Program-made: the position numbers and the translations under genes
Part shown: in pieces, positions 47,612 to 58,307 of the stretch
Layout of the letters: the number at the start of each line of letters is the position of its first letter
Numbering within the stretch: the stretch's first letter is position 1
Notes under the pieces: model-generated
Databases searched by the model: none
The model's input: only the letters and a program-made list of their open reading frames with translations
What the model was told of the DNA's origin: nothing
Assembly (NCBI GenBank): GCA_034509495.1
Contig: CM067507.1
Span: 18,506,602 to 18,570,601, forward strand
Source of the DNA: Acestrorhynchus altus
Lineage: Eukaryota; Chordata; Actinopteri; Characiformes; Acestrorhynchidae
DNA length: 64,000 bases
Reading direction: 5' to 3'

Positions 47612-47900
47612 AAGTGACCTCGTGGTAGGGCTGGGTGCTCATAGACCCTCTGTGCTGCACACAGAGGAATACACCTCTGTACTGAACCCATCCACACACA
47701 GTGATACACACACTGGTGAATTCACTCGTGGCCAATACGTGCCCGGAGCAGTGGGCCATCCTAATCACGGCACCCGGTGAGCAGCTGGGGAGTTCAGTGC
47801 CTTGCTCAAGGGCACGTCAGTCATGCCCTGCCAGTTCAGGGATTCGAACCAGCAACCTTCCAGTCACAAGGCTGGTTCCCTAAACAACAGGCTACGGTTT
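47612..47900 (-). mobile_element. tRNA-derived SINE (family H), near full length
   Basis: On the minus strand a tRNA-like head reads 'gtagcctgttgtttaggg', followed by the B box GGTTCGAATCC inside 'ggttgctggttcgaatccct'. The body 'cgtgcccttgagcaaggcac' and 'gtgagcagctgg' equivalent follow. The best preserved Pol III internal promoter in the window. Sense to the inferred host gene. Confidence 0.8.
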
Positions 47901-48030
47901 AAACGTTTAAATAATGTTCTGTTTCAATCTTGCAGAAAACATTTTTTTTTGTTTCTGTGTTGTGCTCCAGCCCCTGCTCTCAGCTCCTCCTTTACTCTGC
48001 TCTCCTCTTCCCCCACATAAGACAGAGCTC
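47901..48030 (+). mobile_element. second partial copy of the hAT-like element at 46617
   Basis: 'taaataatgttctgtttcaa' and 'tcctcctttactctgctctc' duplicate 46715-46800 in the same orientation; starts exactly at the SINE boundary. Confidence 0.5.
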
Positions 48031-48980
48031 TGGCATGAAGAGCACCTGATGCAGCCCACAAACAAAAAAGTGTAGATGAAAAGAGTCTACAGTTCTACAG
48101 TGTTAGAGTTTCAGATGTGTAAATAAATTAGAACATCAGCGAACAGTGAATATGTGTAGTCACAGTTTCGGCTAGCTGGGCCTGGCAGAGCCCCAAGGCT
48201 GTCACGGACGCGTGGTGTTTCCCTGTATGTTTTCACTTTCACTTGAACAAAATACTGGCAAAATGTCTAAAATGATATAATAATGTCTTAGGAGTGAAAC
48301 TGTGAGTATGATATGGCAGATACCGGGTCACGTCTCTCGACTAGCTAAATGTAGACCAAGTCACTGATTACCATCGTCTTGAACTTACTACTTACGCACT
48401 AAACATCAACAAGAAATCTATATCTATAATGGAAAACAGGCGATTGTAATGAATAATAAATTATACACACTTATATTTGCACTTATAAAGTCCTGTATTG
48501 GCCCCTAGAAACAGTATATTATCACTACTGAGCAAAAATGTAAAGCCGAAACTTAACTTTACCGAAGAAAGACAAAAACCTGCTTCGCTCTCAATGGTTT
48601 TAAAGTCAATCCAGAAAGCATAAAGAATTGGCCCAAGCTTGGCTGATCTATGGCAGCATCAGCTGAGGCTAGACACCGGCCATCAGAAACTGTGCTGAAT
48701 ATGGATCATATTCAACAACCAATGAGTTGGCGAAAGCAGCTTGGGACTATTCTCATTTTATATTTCTGGTGTTTTCAGCGATTGTACCTGCTGAGTACAA
48801 GGCAATATCATGACCTAATAACATCACTGAGCGCTGATACCTGCTGCTCATGAGATGTGCATTTTTATTTTCATCCATGTGAAATAACTATGCTGGGAAA
48901 TATCTGGACACATTTAACAAAGCTGCATTAAATTAACTTTAAAACCAGTGCACCCAATGGACCAGTCTGTGTTAACTAAG
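48031..48980. other. unique intronic sequence, no feature seen
   Basis: Nothing recognised. Confidence 0.45.
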
Positions 48981-49128
48981 GCAAAAACTAGGGCTGCACA
49001 ATATATTAAACATTCATGTAATGTCATGCTACAACCTGTAAGGTCCCCATCTGCCCAATATCATTTATTTGACTTTATTTAATATTCACATTAATATTAA
49101 TATTATTAATATTATCACATGTTGGATC

Positions 49129-49985
49129 TAGGCCTGTCATATTTTTTTTTGGATGATATTCCAGAAATAATTATGACATGATATTATTGCCATTTTAACA
49201 TTTGAACCTTTTGTGCCACAGATATAGTGGTGATATAACAGCGTTAAGCAATGAACTTTTAATTATACATACAGACAATGGAACTGGAATATAGAATTTT
49301 TTTAATATTTGAACAGCTTTTTTTCGATACACCACCTTACCTCTCTTAACTAAGAAAAAGACGAGGAGCATTATTAGGGTCAGCAAAAATTATTTTACAA
49401 CATCATCATACAGGGGTTGGACAATGAAACTGAAACACCTGGATTTAGACCACAATAATTTATTCGTATGGTGTTCTAGGGCCTCCTTTTGCGGCCAATG
49501 CAGCATCAATTCATCTTGAGAATGACATTGTTTGGATACAATCCGGGTTAGCACCCGATCATCCCTTTCAGACAGCTTCTCTTATGTCCACAGTTAATCC
49601 TGTTGGATGTGGTTGGTCCTTCTTGGTGGTGCTGACATTACCCTGGATACCGTGGATCTTGATACATCACAAAGACTTGCTGTCTTGGTCACAGATGCTC
49701 CAGCAAGACGTGCACCAACAATTTGTCCTCTTTTGAACTCTGGTACGTCACCATAATGTTGTGTTTATTACAATATTTTGAGCAAAACTGTGCTCTTACC
49801 TGCTAATCGAACCTTCACACTCTGCTCTTACTTGTGCAATGAGCAATTAATGAAGATTGGCCACCAGACTGCTCCAATTTAGCCATGAAACCTCCCCACA
49901 CTACAGTGACAGGTGTTTCAGTTCCATTGTCCAACCCCTGTATATGGTGTGTTGAGTTGACAATGTAATTATCGTGACAGGCCTA
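49129..49985. mobile_element. hAT-like element (middle of three)
   Basis: Left TAGGCCTGTCATATTTTTTT; right end reverse-complemented TTAGGCCTGTCACGATAATT, sharing TAGGCCTGTCA. Flanks gttggatc and actggatg agree at 5 of 8 positions, an eroded target duplication. Interior carries the Tc1-type element. Confidence 0.75.
49411..49940 (-). mobile_element. Tc1-type deletion derivative, family A copy 2 (inner of three)
   Basis: Complete 530-bp element: CAGGGGTTGGACAATGAAAC at the left and its near-perfect inverse at the right, flanked by TA on both sides (49409-49410, 49941-49942). On the minus strand the same helix-turn-helix remnant as at 38.4 kb (FKRGQIVGARLAGASVTKTA wording) is readable near 49670-49740. 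Confidence 0.9.
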
Positions 49986-50030
49986 ACTGGATGTCAGTGT
50001 TTTCCAATAACGTGCAGCTCTAGCAAAAAC

Positions 50031-50600
50031 TGTTTGAGGCGAGAGAACAGTGTGTGGAATGTCCAGATGGTAAGCAGTGCTGTGTAATCCATGTACATGA
50101 CACACACGACTCATATGTATGCAGATTTTGTCTGAAAGAGTGTGTGCTGGCTTTATTATTGTCTTTTCTTGACTGATGTGTGAAGCATGCGGCTGTTCGT
50201 GTGCTATATTTCCGAAAACAATGAAGACAAGTGAAGTCTCGTGCTCTGTAAGATCTTGTTTGTTGCATATTAAAATCACTGGAGCGACTGTGCTCAGAGA
50301 TCAGGTTATTATCGAGTAACAGTGCATAAATCAGCATACATTTTTATGTTGTGCCCATTACACACCACCTGTAGAGAACACACATTTGCATGTTACTTTA
50401 ATTACACTGACATGTCAAAAGTCACGGGACATCAGTATGTAACACCTGCGTAAGTTGTGAGGTGTTCACCTCCATGAGCACGCTTGTCAGTTTTCAACCT
50501 CACTCACGGGACAACACCTGAAAAGTGTGGGTGGTCCCAAGCCATCCCCTGTGGTCATGTCATGATATGATGATTATGATGATATGATTATGATGATATG
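50031..50600. other. unique intronic sequence, no feature seen
   Basis: Nothing recognised except short GATGAT runs at 50567-50600. Confidence 0.45.
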
Positions 50601-50601
50601 A

Positions 50602-50625
50602 GATGGATGGATGGATGGATGGATG
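50602..50625. repeat. (ATGG)n microsatellite
   Basis: About 6 ATGG units. Confidence 0.93.
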
Positions 50626-50629
50626 CTTC

Positions 50630-51085
50630 TGAGAAGAACCCCAAGCTCCCTTGGCACCACTTCACATTGGTTGCCCACCTTCAGGCTACTGGAGTTGCCC
50701 ACCTGCCATCAACTATGTAGAAATTTACACAGACCCTAATTAGCTGCTGCTGTTACTATTATGTCCACCATCAAACTATCATTACTTCAGGACACCTGAG
50801 TATTACAGCAGACGTGTGGTCGTCCAGTGTCCTCCAACTAACTATGTATAAGCAGTTTGACCAGAGGAGGATGGGTCAGCTTTTGATCCTGCTTGCTCAC
50901 AAGGTTTCTTCCTCCAGCTCCGAGGGGGTTTTAATTTGCCACTGTTGCCCTTTGGTTTGCTCACCAGGGGCCTCGTGTCTTTTATCCTTTGGTCATGTGT
51001 TGTTCACCTTTTTATTTCTGATTTCTGTAAAGCTGCTCTGTGACATCAGTTGTAAAAGGCGCTATACAAATACATTTTAATTGAT
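50630..51085 (+). mobile_element. teleost retroelement, 3' part with 'gcgctatacaaat' tail
   Basis: 'gaccagaggaggatgggtca', 'aaggtttcttcctccagctc' and 'gtaaagctgctctgtgacat' followed by 'gttgtaaaaggcgctataca' form a dispersed teleost repeat with a LINE-like 3' tail, shared with the fragment at 62351-62460. Class (LINE or LINE-tailed SINE) not certain. Confidence 0.65.
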
Positions 51086-51174
51086 CCAGAGGGAAAGTGA
51101 GGGAATAATAAAAGCTAGTGAAGTCAGCTAGCTATTTGCTGGAGCATATTTTGTTCTATTGTAGGACCTATGCA

Positions 51175-51530
51175 ATTCATACTAATTACAACAGTACTGT
51201 AGTTGATGCAATGAACAAAGTGCAATAATAACAATGCGATACACAGTTTCAAGTGCAATAACAATAATAATGTGCAGTACCCCGTTCTACTGGACTCTAT
51301 TTCTCTTTTTCTCATGCACTATTTATATATATATATTGTACATTGTAATATAGTCTCTATATTATATATTCTTTATATTTATATAGTGTTTCTTTACTAA
51401 ATTATCTCGTTCTACCTTTCTGTACTGTACTTATGTTGCGGCTGTAACCTTAATTTCCCTGAGGGAACCCTCCCAAGGGATCAATAAAGTTCTATCCTAT
51501 CCTATCTTATCCTCCTATCCTAGTTATAAG
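51175..51530 (+). mobile_element. LINE-like 3' end with (ATCCT)n tail
   Basis: Noncoding A/T-rich 3' region ending 'ccctgagggaaccctcccaa' then 'gggatcaataaagttctatc' and ATCCT units, the tail style of a common fish LINE. No reverse-transcriptase frame present. Confidence 0.6.
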
Positions 51531-51572
51531 TGTACTGAACTAAAGTATGTACTTCCATACAGGTCTAAGGGC

Positions 51573-51622
51573 TTTTTTTTTATTAAGGAGGGTGTCTCAA
51601 TACTTTTAGTCATACTGTGTAT
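51573..51622 (-). mobile_element. Miniature element family C, terminal fragment
   Basis: 'ggtgtctcaatacttttagt' followed by 'catactgtgta' equals the left terminus of family C in reverse. Confidence 0.5.
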
Positions 51623-52759
51623 TGCTGATACCAATACAGTGTCCAATATGCAGTGGGCTGATATAAAGGTTCACACAGGTTAATTCTGATATGGGTGCAT
51701 CTCTTCTGGAGAGTAGAAGTGGACAAAGCAGGCAGGTCACCTTCTTTAAGAAGAGTGCAGCAGGGAAATGGGAGTGGGCAGCGAGTGAGTAGGTGTGATT
51801 TTTTTGTGACATGCATAGTGATTGGCTCATTAGTAGGGTTGGGCCGCGCTAACTTTCTGCATTGCGTGGCGTCTGTTTGTAGTCTAATTGTGGTTGGACA
51901 GTTAAACGTAAGACTTTTGCTGACCTCTGCCTCTGTCCTGCCCTGCCCCTTGAAGGTTGAATCTAGCTTCACACACATACATAACTAAAAAGAGACATCC
52001 CTTCCTGAATTTTAATATGGGCTCTAATTGGCTCATGTGGGCATCGTATCCATAAAACTAGACGTGCAGTCATCTGAATGTAGCTCAGGAGTTGAGCTCC
52101 TTCATGCACCATGTGTTTCTACTCTCCTCAGGTCCATTCAGCAATCACTGTGGCCATGAAACCATCATCGCACCTCCATTAGACAGCCCGCCAGCATGTG
52201 TGTGTGCGATTGCATGTATGTCTGTGTATGCCCTTCTGCTCCATTTGAAGTGTGGCTTCAAATGGGCTTGATGGAACATCAGATACAGCAGGCGCAGCCA
52301 GTAGAAAGTGCTGGGAAGTTTAAAAGAAAGACGCATAAAAAGTTTAACATCCTTTCCAAACCTACTTCCTCTTCCCTGCTGCCACACAAGGAGATGAAAG
52401 GGCTTTGCTCTTACACAGATTCGGAAAAGGGGGCTTTTTTCCCGCATGCCACCGCTTCGGCCAACAAAATGCATCTCATCTCGGCAGCAGCATGAAAGGA
52501 TGACAATCTGTGTGTAGACGATGGTATTGTACTGGCGCTGCAAAGGAAGCCTCCCTCATGTCACTGCCAGTCCCTGAAGGCCGCATGCAGTACAACCACC
52601 ACTACAAACTGGGCGTGTCAGAATGCATGTGCAAAAAAATTGCAAAAATTAATCTAAAGAATTGATACCGCAGCCACTTCAACGAAAGCAGGATAAACTC
52701 TTTCTAATACCCATGATTTTGAAAGAAATATGAATGTGCGTTTGTCTTGGTTGAGACCA
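51623..52759. other. unique intronic sequence, no feature seen
   Basis: Two overlapping frames (52145-52543 minus, 52196-52495 plus) have no domain. Nothing else recognised. Confidence 0.45.
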
Positions 52760-53225
52760 AACAAATTTGTGGTCAGATGGTTTGTTGTCATGCGTCAAAT
52801 GTCCAAAAGGCCTGGTGTCATGGTCTGGCCAATTTCATGCAATGCCAGAGCACCTTTGGTCTTCATTACAATCCCTTGACCGCCCACTGATATGTTAATG
52901 AGGTCCTGCAACCAGTGGCCCTACCTTTTCTGAACAAACACTCACCCACCTATCGCTGCCTTACACACACAGATACTATGCCAGGGCCAGCTGGATCACC
53001 AGACCTATCCCTGATTGAAAATGTGTGGGATGCTACTGGACGCACCATCAACACTCCACTCCAGGAACTCCATCTGCAGGAACTAAATGAGAATATTCAA
53101 GCTGCATGGGACGGATTATCACAGGACACCATTAGTAGCCTCTACGCCTCCATTCCGAGCCTCCTGGCATGTCTGGCACGTCATACTGAGAGACACTACT
53201 TCTGTATGTGTAGCTGATTGAATAT
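52760..53225 (+). pseudogene. Tc1-like transposase C-terminal half, group B copy 4
   Basis: Best-preserved group B copy. In one frame (52915-53217) it reads GSPDLSLIENVWDATGRTI, the motif around the third catalytic acidic residue of DDE Tc1 transposases (E of IEN). It continues LSQDTISSLYASIPSLLACL, the family's C-terminal wording. Upstream in another frame is GVMVWPISCNARAPLVFI, a degraded form of the strand after the first Asp. The segment carrying the second Asp is deleted or scrambled, so the enzyme is inactive. Confidence 0.8.
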
Positions 53226-53546
53226 TGTTTTGAGAACTGTGTTCTATGCTATGGGCTCATTAAGCTGTGGATCACACTGACGAAAAAATAAGAGCTACAG
53301 TAGAGGCTATTAACTGGTAACAGAGGACAAATGTATGACCTGGCTACAGTGCCGTGTGACTTGAGGGCAGTTGAGCACACACAGGAGCTTAATCATTCAT
53401 AAAACCAGCGAGGTTAATAAAATATGCAGGGCCACTCACCAGCACACTGCCAAAGTGCCCCTGTAGTGCCTCTGCTTTTAAAACTCGGCACAGCAAATTA
53501 AATGAACATGTCTATTGTGTAGGCTGCAATGTGTGCGTGACAGAGC

Positions 53547-53606
53547 AGTATGTGTGAGTGAGAGAGAGTGAGAGAGAGTGAGAGCGAGAGTGAGAGAGAG
53601 AGAGAG
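53547..53606. repeat. GA-rich microsatellite
   Basis: Interrupted GAGA/GTGA run. Confidence 0.93.
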
Positions 53607-53746
53607 TTAGTTGTGCTCTAGCACCAAGTGCCACGCTGCGTGTGTGTGTTGCAGCTTAGAGGACAATGTCACACAGCCTGTAGTGTCTGTAAGACTAATC
53701 CTGTCAGGCTTTTATCTTCCCCTTCCTCTGACACTTAAACACACTA

Positions 53747-53776
53747 CCCCCCACCACCACCACCACCACCACCACC
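53747..53776. repeat. (CAC)n microsatellite
   Basis: About 9 CAC units; the poly-His frame is an artefact. Confidence 0.95.
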
Positions 53777-53898
53777 ATCACTACCCCGCCCAACACCCTG
53801 CTTTACTTTCTCCTTCTGTCTCTCCATCTGTATCTCTCTGCCTGTCTTTTTGTCTCTCCCTCACTCTGCATCTCTTTCCATATGTCTATTTACATCCT

Positions 53899-54095
53899 TC
53901 TCTCTCTCTCTCTCTCTCTCTCACTCACTCTCACTAAGGGTCTCTTTCACTTTCTATACCCCTCATTCTCTGTATATATGCATCTCTCTCTGAGTGTCTC
54001 TTTCCCTTTCTATCTATCTCTACCCCACCTGACTCTCTCCCTCTGCATTTCTCATTTCCAAATCACTTTCCCTCTCTCTCTCTCTCTCTCTCTCT
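53899..54095. repeat. (CT)n runs in a pyrimidine-rich tract
   Basis: CT runs at 53899-53922 and 54071-54095 joined by C/T-rich sequence. Confidence 0.93.
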
Positions 54096-54124
54096 GCAGG
54101 TAAATCTGATATATTTAATAATAC

Positions 54125-54370
54125 AGTATGCATTTTGTTTGTAGTGCAAAAACCCACTGAATCTAAAGTTTTCAGTTCCGATTTGGGCCACTGTCGTATG
54201 TGGTTAAATCTGATATAAGTCCAATACACAGCAAAATTCCAACTTGACATTTTTTATCAAAAGGAGAAGGGAAGATAATAGCAGCTCTTTTGTGCATGCA
54301 TGTCAATTTAGCAGCGTGATCTTTTCAGAATCACATCAAATTCAGTGAGTAAATCTGATTTTATAACCAG
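54125..54370 (-). mobile_element. possible copy of the nonautonomous element at 61562
   Basis: 'gtcgtatgtggttaaatctg' and 'ttcagttccgatttgggcca' resemble the reverse complement of segments near 62150-62190; a second short match lies at 54757-54775. Diverged and boundaries unclear. Confidence 0.35.
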
Positions 54371-54989
54371 TGTTTTTTGGCTTTTAAATGTGACCAATAT
54401 TTGACATTTTGAGCCCTTTTCTAAAAATATGTTTTTAAATATCTCAAAACTGCTTAGAATGAAGATAGAACCTCATCATTCCAAGGGGACGATCTGAATG
54501 AAAGGGGCATGCTCCTAAAACAGTGTGCGCACAAAGGTCCACTCCTGGAGGTTTAGTTTCACCAGCATCACAGCCTTGTAATTTTGGTTGAATACAGACA
54601 TTGCCCACAGACATTGTTACACTGAAAACCTCCACTACACTGCTGTCGTCCATTTCCCTTACCCTCAACGTGCATTTATGGTGACTGTCAAGTTGGACTG
54701 ACGCAAAACACATGAAACACAATTTGGCTGTTTAGATTGAGGCGCACTTGCTCAATACCACATATGAAAGTGGTCCAATTTGCAAAGTGGTCCCATTCTG
54801 TGTGTTGTCATTCACACTGCCACTGTTGGCTTGACCACTAAGGTCTGATGACATGGCCATGGATTTCTCTATGACTGCTGACCACCTGCTTCTACAAGGA
54901 CTCCTGTAACAGACATTTCGACCACAAACCTCTTCACCGCATCTCAATCCCAATGTGTCAGTCACTCCCTCCAGTGCGTTCAGGCGCAT

Positions 54990-56050
54990 TCACAAACAGG
55001 CAGGGACCACAAATGGGGAGACAGCACACTTTTGAGTGTCATTAGCCACTGTCTTTGTACCCTTGAGCCCTCTGGGATGTGTTTGGACAGGAGTTTGAGT
55101 GCCCGCCACGCAAATTAGCCCGAATAAAAGCATGTGGGCTGTGCAAATTAATTCGAGCGGAACGTAACAAAGGCGCTGTTTACATAAACTAATCCCAGGC
55201 AGTGTGCTAGCTTTCAGGCTAGTTCCAGCAGGCTCTTCTTCTACATGGGTATCTGTAGTTATTAATCAGCCATCCCTGGAGCGCTCAGCAACCACAAAGT
55301 CTTTATCTTATCGAGAAAACAACAAGAGCCAGCCAGCCCTTTCAGATGGCATCTTCAGCGGCGTTTAGGGGCTGAACAAAGAGGGGCCAGAGCAAATGGT
55401 CTTCCCTAAAGCCTTCTTTAATGTATGCGTCTGACGCACGCCCGTTTCCTTGCCCGTGCACGGACAATCAGACACAGTTACGGCAGGTTAAGAATGCCGT
55501 GGCTATATCTGATTAGAGCGGCCTGTCTCGTGGCCCTAGCTGCAGAAAAGGTGCGCATAAATTGGGGGGGAGGAAGGCGAGCAGGGAGGTTAGACAGTGA
55601 AATCCCTCAGGAGTGTGTACTCAAGGATTTATGACGCCTTCCCTTGCCTGCTCTGTCCTTGGCTTTGACTGGGCTGTTTTCCGAGGGAAAAGGTTTCCAG
55701 AGTGTGTCTCCTGATTAAAACGCAGGGGAAGGAGGAGGGAGGGCAGTGACAGGAGAGAATGAAAAGCCCCATGCTGGAGCGCATTCGAAGAGTGCCATCA
55801 CCATCCTTCCTCTCTCCCTCCCCCGTCTCCTTCCTGTGCAGTCCTGGCGCACCAGGAATGCTGGATATGCTGTCCCCTCCTGTTTATCTTCTGCGGAGAT
55901 GACGAGGCCCGTCCAAATCTGTCGGCGTGTGAGATGATTAGCACAGATTGCTAAGCAAGTCTAATCATCTCCGAGCGGATGCTGTTCTCTGATACCTTTG
56001 AGCAAATGGGAAGTGGACCTGTAGCACTACACCTGTGCTTACCTGCACTT
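54990..56050. other. repeat-free balanced block, candidate conserved intronic DNA
   Basis: About 1 kb without transposons or microsatellites, with CpG and AT-core motifs ('gcaaattagcccgaataaaa', 'gtagttattaatcagccatc', 'agccagccagccctttcaga'). No splice-flanked frame. The inverted repeat listed separately lies in it. The regulatory reading is inferred from composition and motifs. Confidence 0.42.
55931..55971. promoter_or_regulatory. perfect 11-bp inverted repeat with TAATC cores
   Basis: GAGATGATTAG (55931-55941) and CTAATCATCTC (55961-55971) are exact inverse complements separated by 19 bp. Each arm carries a TAATC core, the type bound by K50 homeodomain proteins such as OTX/PITX. Binding is not shown. 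Confidence 0.45.
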
Positions 56051-56095
56051 AGTGCTCAAAGCTCATCACTCCCATGCTAATGCTGACATACTGCA

Positions 56096-56115
56096 TACAC
56101 ACACACACACACACG
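56096..56115. repeat. (CA)n microsatellite
   Basis: 10 CA units. Confidence 0.93.
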
Positions 56116-57797
56116 GCCTGTTTATGCTTCGTGTCACACCCCCAATCAGTAAATGCCTACAGTGTACAGCTAAAGAACCTGACATGCTAATATACCAGCA
56201 TTGCTTTATGTATACATCAAAACGAACTGACCAACTCACTGATACATTCAACAGTTGTCCTCTGTTCAGGAATGAAATAATACTTCACAATTCATAAGCA
56301 ATAAATAAATAAATAATCATTTTCCTCTAAAGATACACGGAAATCTGCCCATGCTGATAGTGATGTCTGTGCATAAACATTTATAAAAATGTTCCATTAT
56401 TCACTTGTCCATTACCAAATATATACATTTTTGTTGTGTTTTAATAAATACGAACAACAATAACAAACATCCTCAATCCTCAATGCAGAAATAAATGGGA
56501 ACAACAATGAATATGTTCTCAAAAATATCTGCTTTATGCATCAATCAAATCTAAACATTTCCAATACTGTGGACGTCCCTCCTTTTCCTTCTGGAAATAT
56601 ATATATATATAAACAGAAAAACCCAAGCTACCTCAGGTTTGTTAGACATTCTTTTAGAGTAGTACTATTCAAACATGGTCTTAAAAATGTGCTGGTAATC
56701 TAGTACCATGATACTGGAATAAGGATTGCAAGAAAAGATCAAATGTCAATGTATTATGGATATAACATGTATATTTCATGTACACTCCCAAAAATGATTA
56801 GAAAAAATAAAGATGATAAAGAAAATAAATAAAGACTGTTATAGAGATGTTCTATTAAACTGGAAAAGAACTTCCATCACACTCATGCATTTCTATTATA
56901 AACCTAGCTCTCTTTACAGAAGTTAAAATGGTTCTTTATGACTTTGTTTAAGGAACCATTTAAAGCACCTTTATTATTAATAGTGTAATTAAATGTTGAA
57001 TGTGCTTTTGGTAGACTTTTCCTGTTCCCATAGCAACATCATCTGCTAATCTAACAGCAGTCTGACAGATATTTACCCTGATTGCACTCAGAGAATAGTT
57101 TTTGTACCACTTTTGTCTCTAATATTGTTTAAATACTGAGGTGCGTACTCACTTACAGAAATCACTATAACTAGGATTCCACTCCCATATTATCACTCCA
57201 AAAAGTGCAAATATTGAAAGAGGCACATTTCAAGCCTGATTTTACTTTACTTCTACTCAGAAATACAGAATTCCATATTCTTAGACCTATTTATGTGTTT
57301 AAATAAATGGCATCAGTTGTGTATATTTGTTGTGTTGTTGTGTGTTGTGTATACAAATGATCAACTAAAAAAGTTATTTGTGATATTCTATTTTTTAAGA
57401 TGCACTATTATAGCACATTCTTACTGTTTGTACTTGGTCTAACCAAACAAAAGTGCAGCCTCCACATGTGGGGGTTAGATTTCACAGTGTTTTATAATTA
57501 AAAGTGTAAAGATAAACAGCAAAGATGTTAATATCTATACATATACTTAAAACAATACCAAGCACATATTTAACAAAAATATTCACAAAAAAAAAAAAAA
57601 TAACAAAAACACAGAGGTCATGTACTTTATACCGCCATCTTGACTTCTTCTAATTTGTACATTAATGTGCACACTTTCATTCTTAAAGCTCAATGTGTCC
57701 TTATTATTTCTTCTCTCTGTGTGTTTCTATATTTCATGAATTTTATGAATGAAAAGGTTTTAACAAATACTGTACATTTGGTCACATGGGTAGATAA
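56116..57797. other. AT-rich intronic sequence, no feature seen
   Basis: Long AT-rich stretch with short TA and poly-A runs (56597-56610, 57586-57600). No gene or transposon recognised. Confidence 0.45.
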
Positions 57798-57824
57798 TAA
57801 TACTACTACTACTACTACTACTAC

Positions 57825-57864
<40 letters not shown>

Positions 57865-57914
57865 TGTTATTATTAATGTTATTTTTATTGTTATTATTAT
57901 TGTTATTATTATTG

Positions 57915-57951
<37 letters not shown>
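57798..57951. repeat. compound (ACT)n(AAT)n...(ATT)n array
   Basis: ACT then AAT units up to about 57862, followed after a short spacer by ATT/GTT units to 57951. The two halves are complementary. Confidence 0.95.
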
Positions 57952-58307
57952 GCAAAATCCTAATTAGAAGCTTTAGGCTTTCAGGCACAGAGATGGAGAA
58001 GCATGTTGATACACTCTGACCAGTCCCTGTACTCCTGCTCTACTCATGGCTTTAGGTTACTCCCCCGTCTTTGCCCCGTAGCCCCGCTCCACAGGCTTTG
58101 TTAAGCACTTAACTTGGAGAGCCTAAAAGCTTGCTGTGTGTAAAAATCCAAAAGTCAGGCCCTTTCAAGGAAGAGAATCCATCAGGCCCTAGTTGTTACA
58201 AAGTGGTCCTTTATTAAAAATGCAGCAGGTCCATTATTCTAGAACCAGAGCTTCTCTCCTGCTCTATCCAGCTCACACAAAAACCTGAACCAAAGGAATG
58301 TGCTATA

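Larger units (their letters stand above)
48989..50022. mobile_element. hAT-like element with perfect 8-bp target duplication (outer of three)
   Basis: Left end TAGGGCTGCACAATATATTA; right end reverse-complemented TAGAGCTGCACGTTATTGGA. Flanking octamer GCAAAAAC occurs at both 48981-48988 and 50023-50030. Both are hallmarks of hAT insertion. Own sequence is only about 177 bp, the rest being the nested elements, so it is a MITE. Confidence 0.88.

Noticed and set aside
47830..47895. tRNA gene suggested by a clear B box
   Set aside because: The head lacks a complete cloverleaf and is followed by a conserved SINE body, so it is a SINE rather than a functional tRNA gene.
53611..53937. Poly-His coding frame
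   Set aside because: Produced by the (CAC)n and (CT)n microsatellites.
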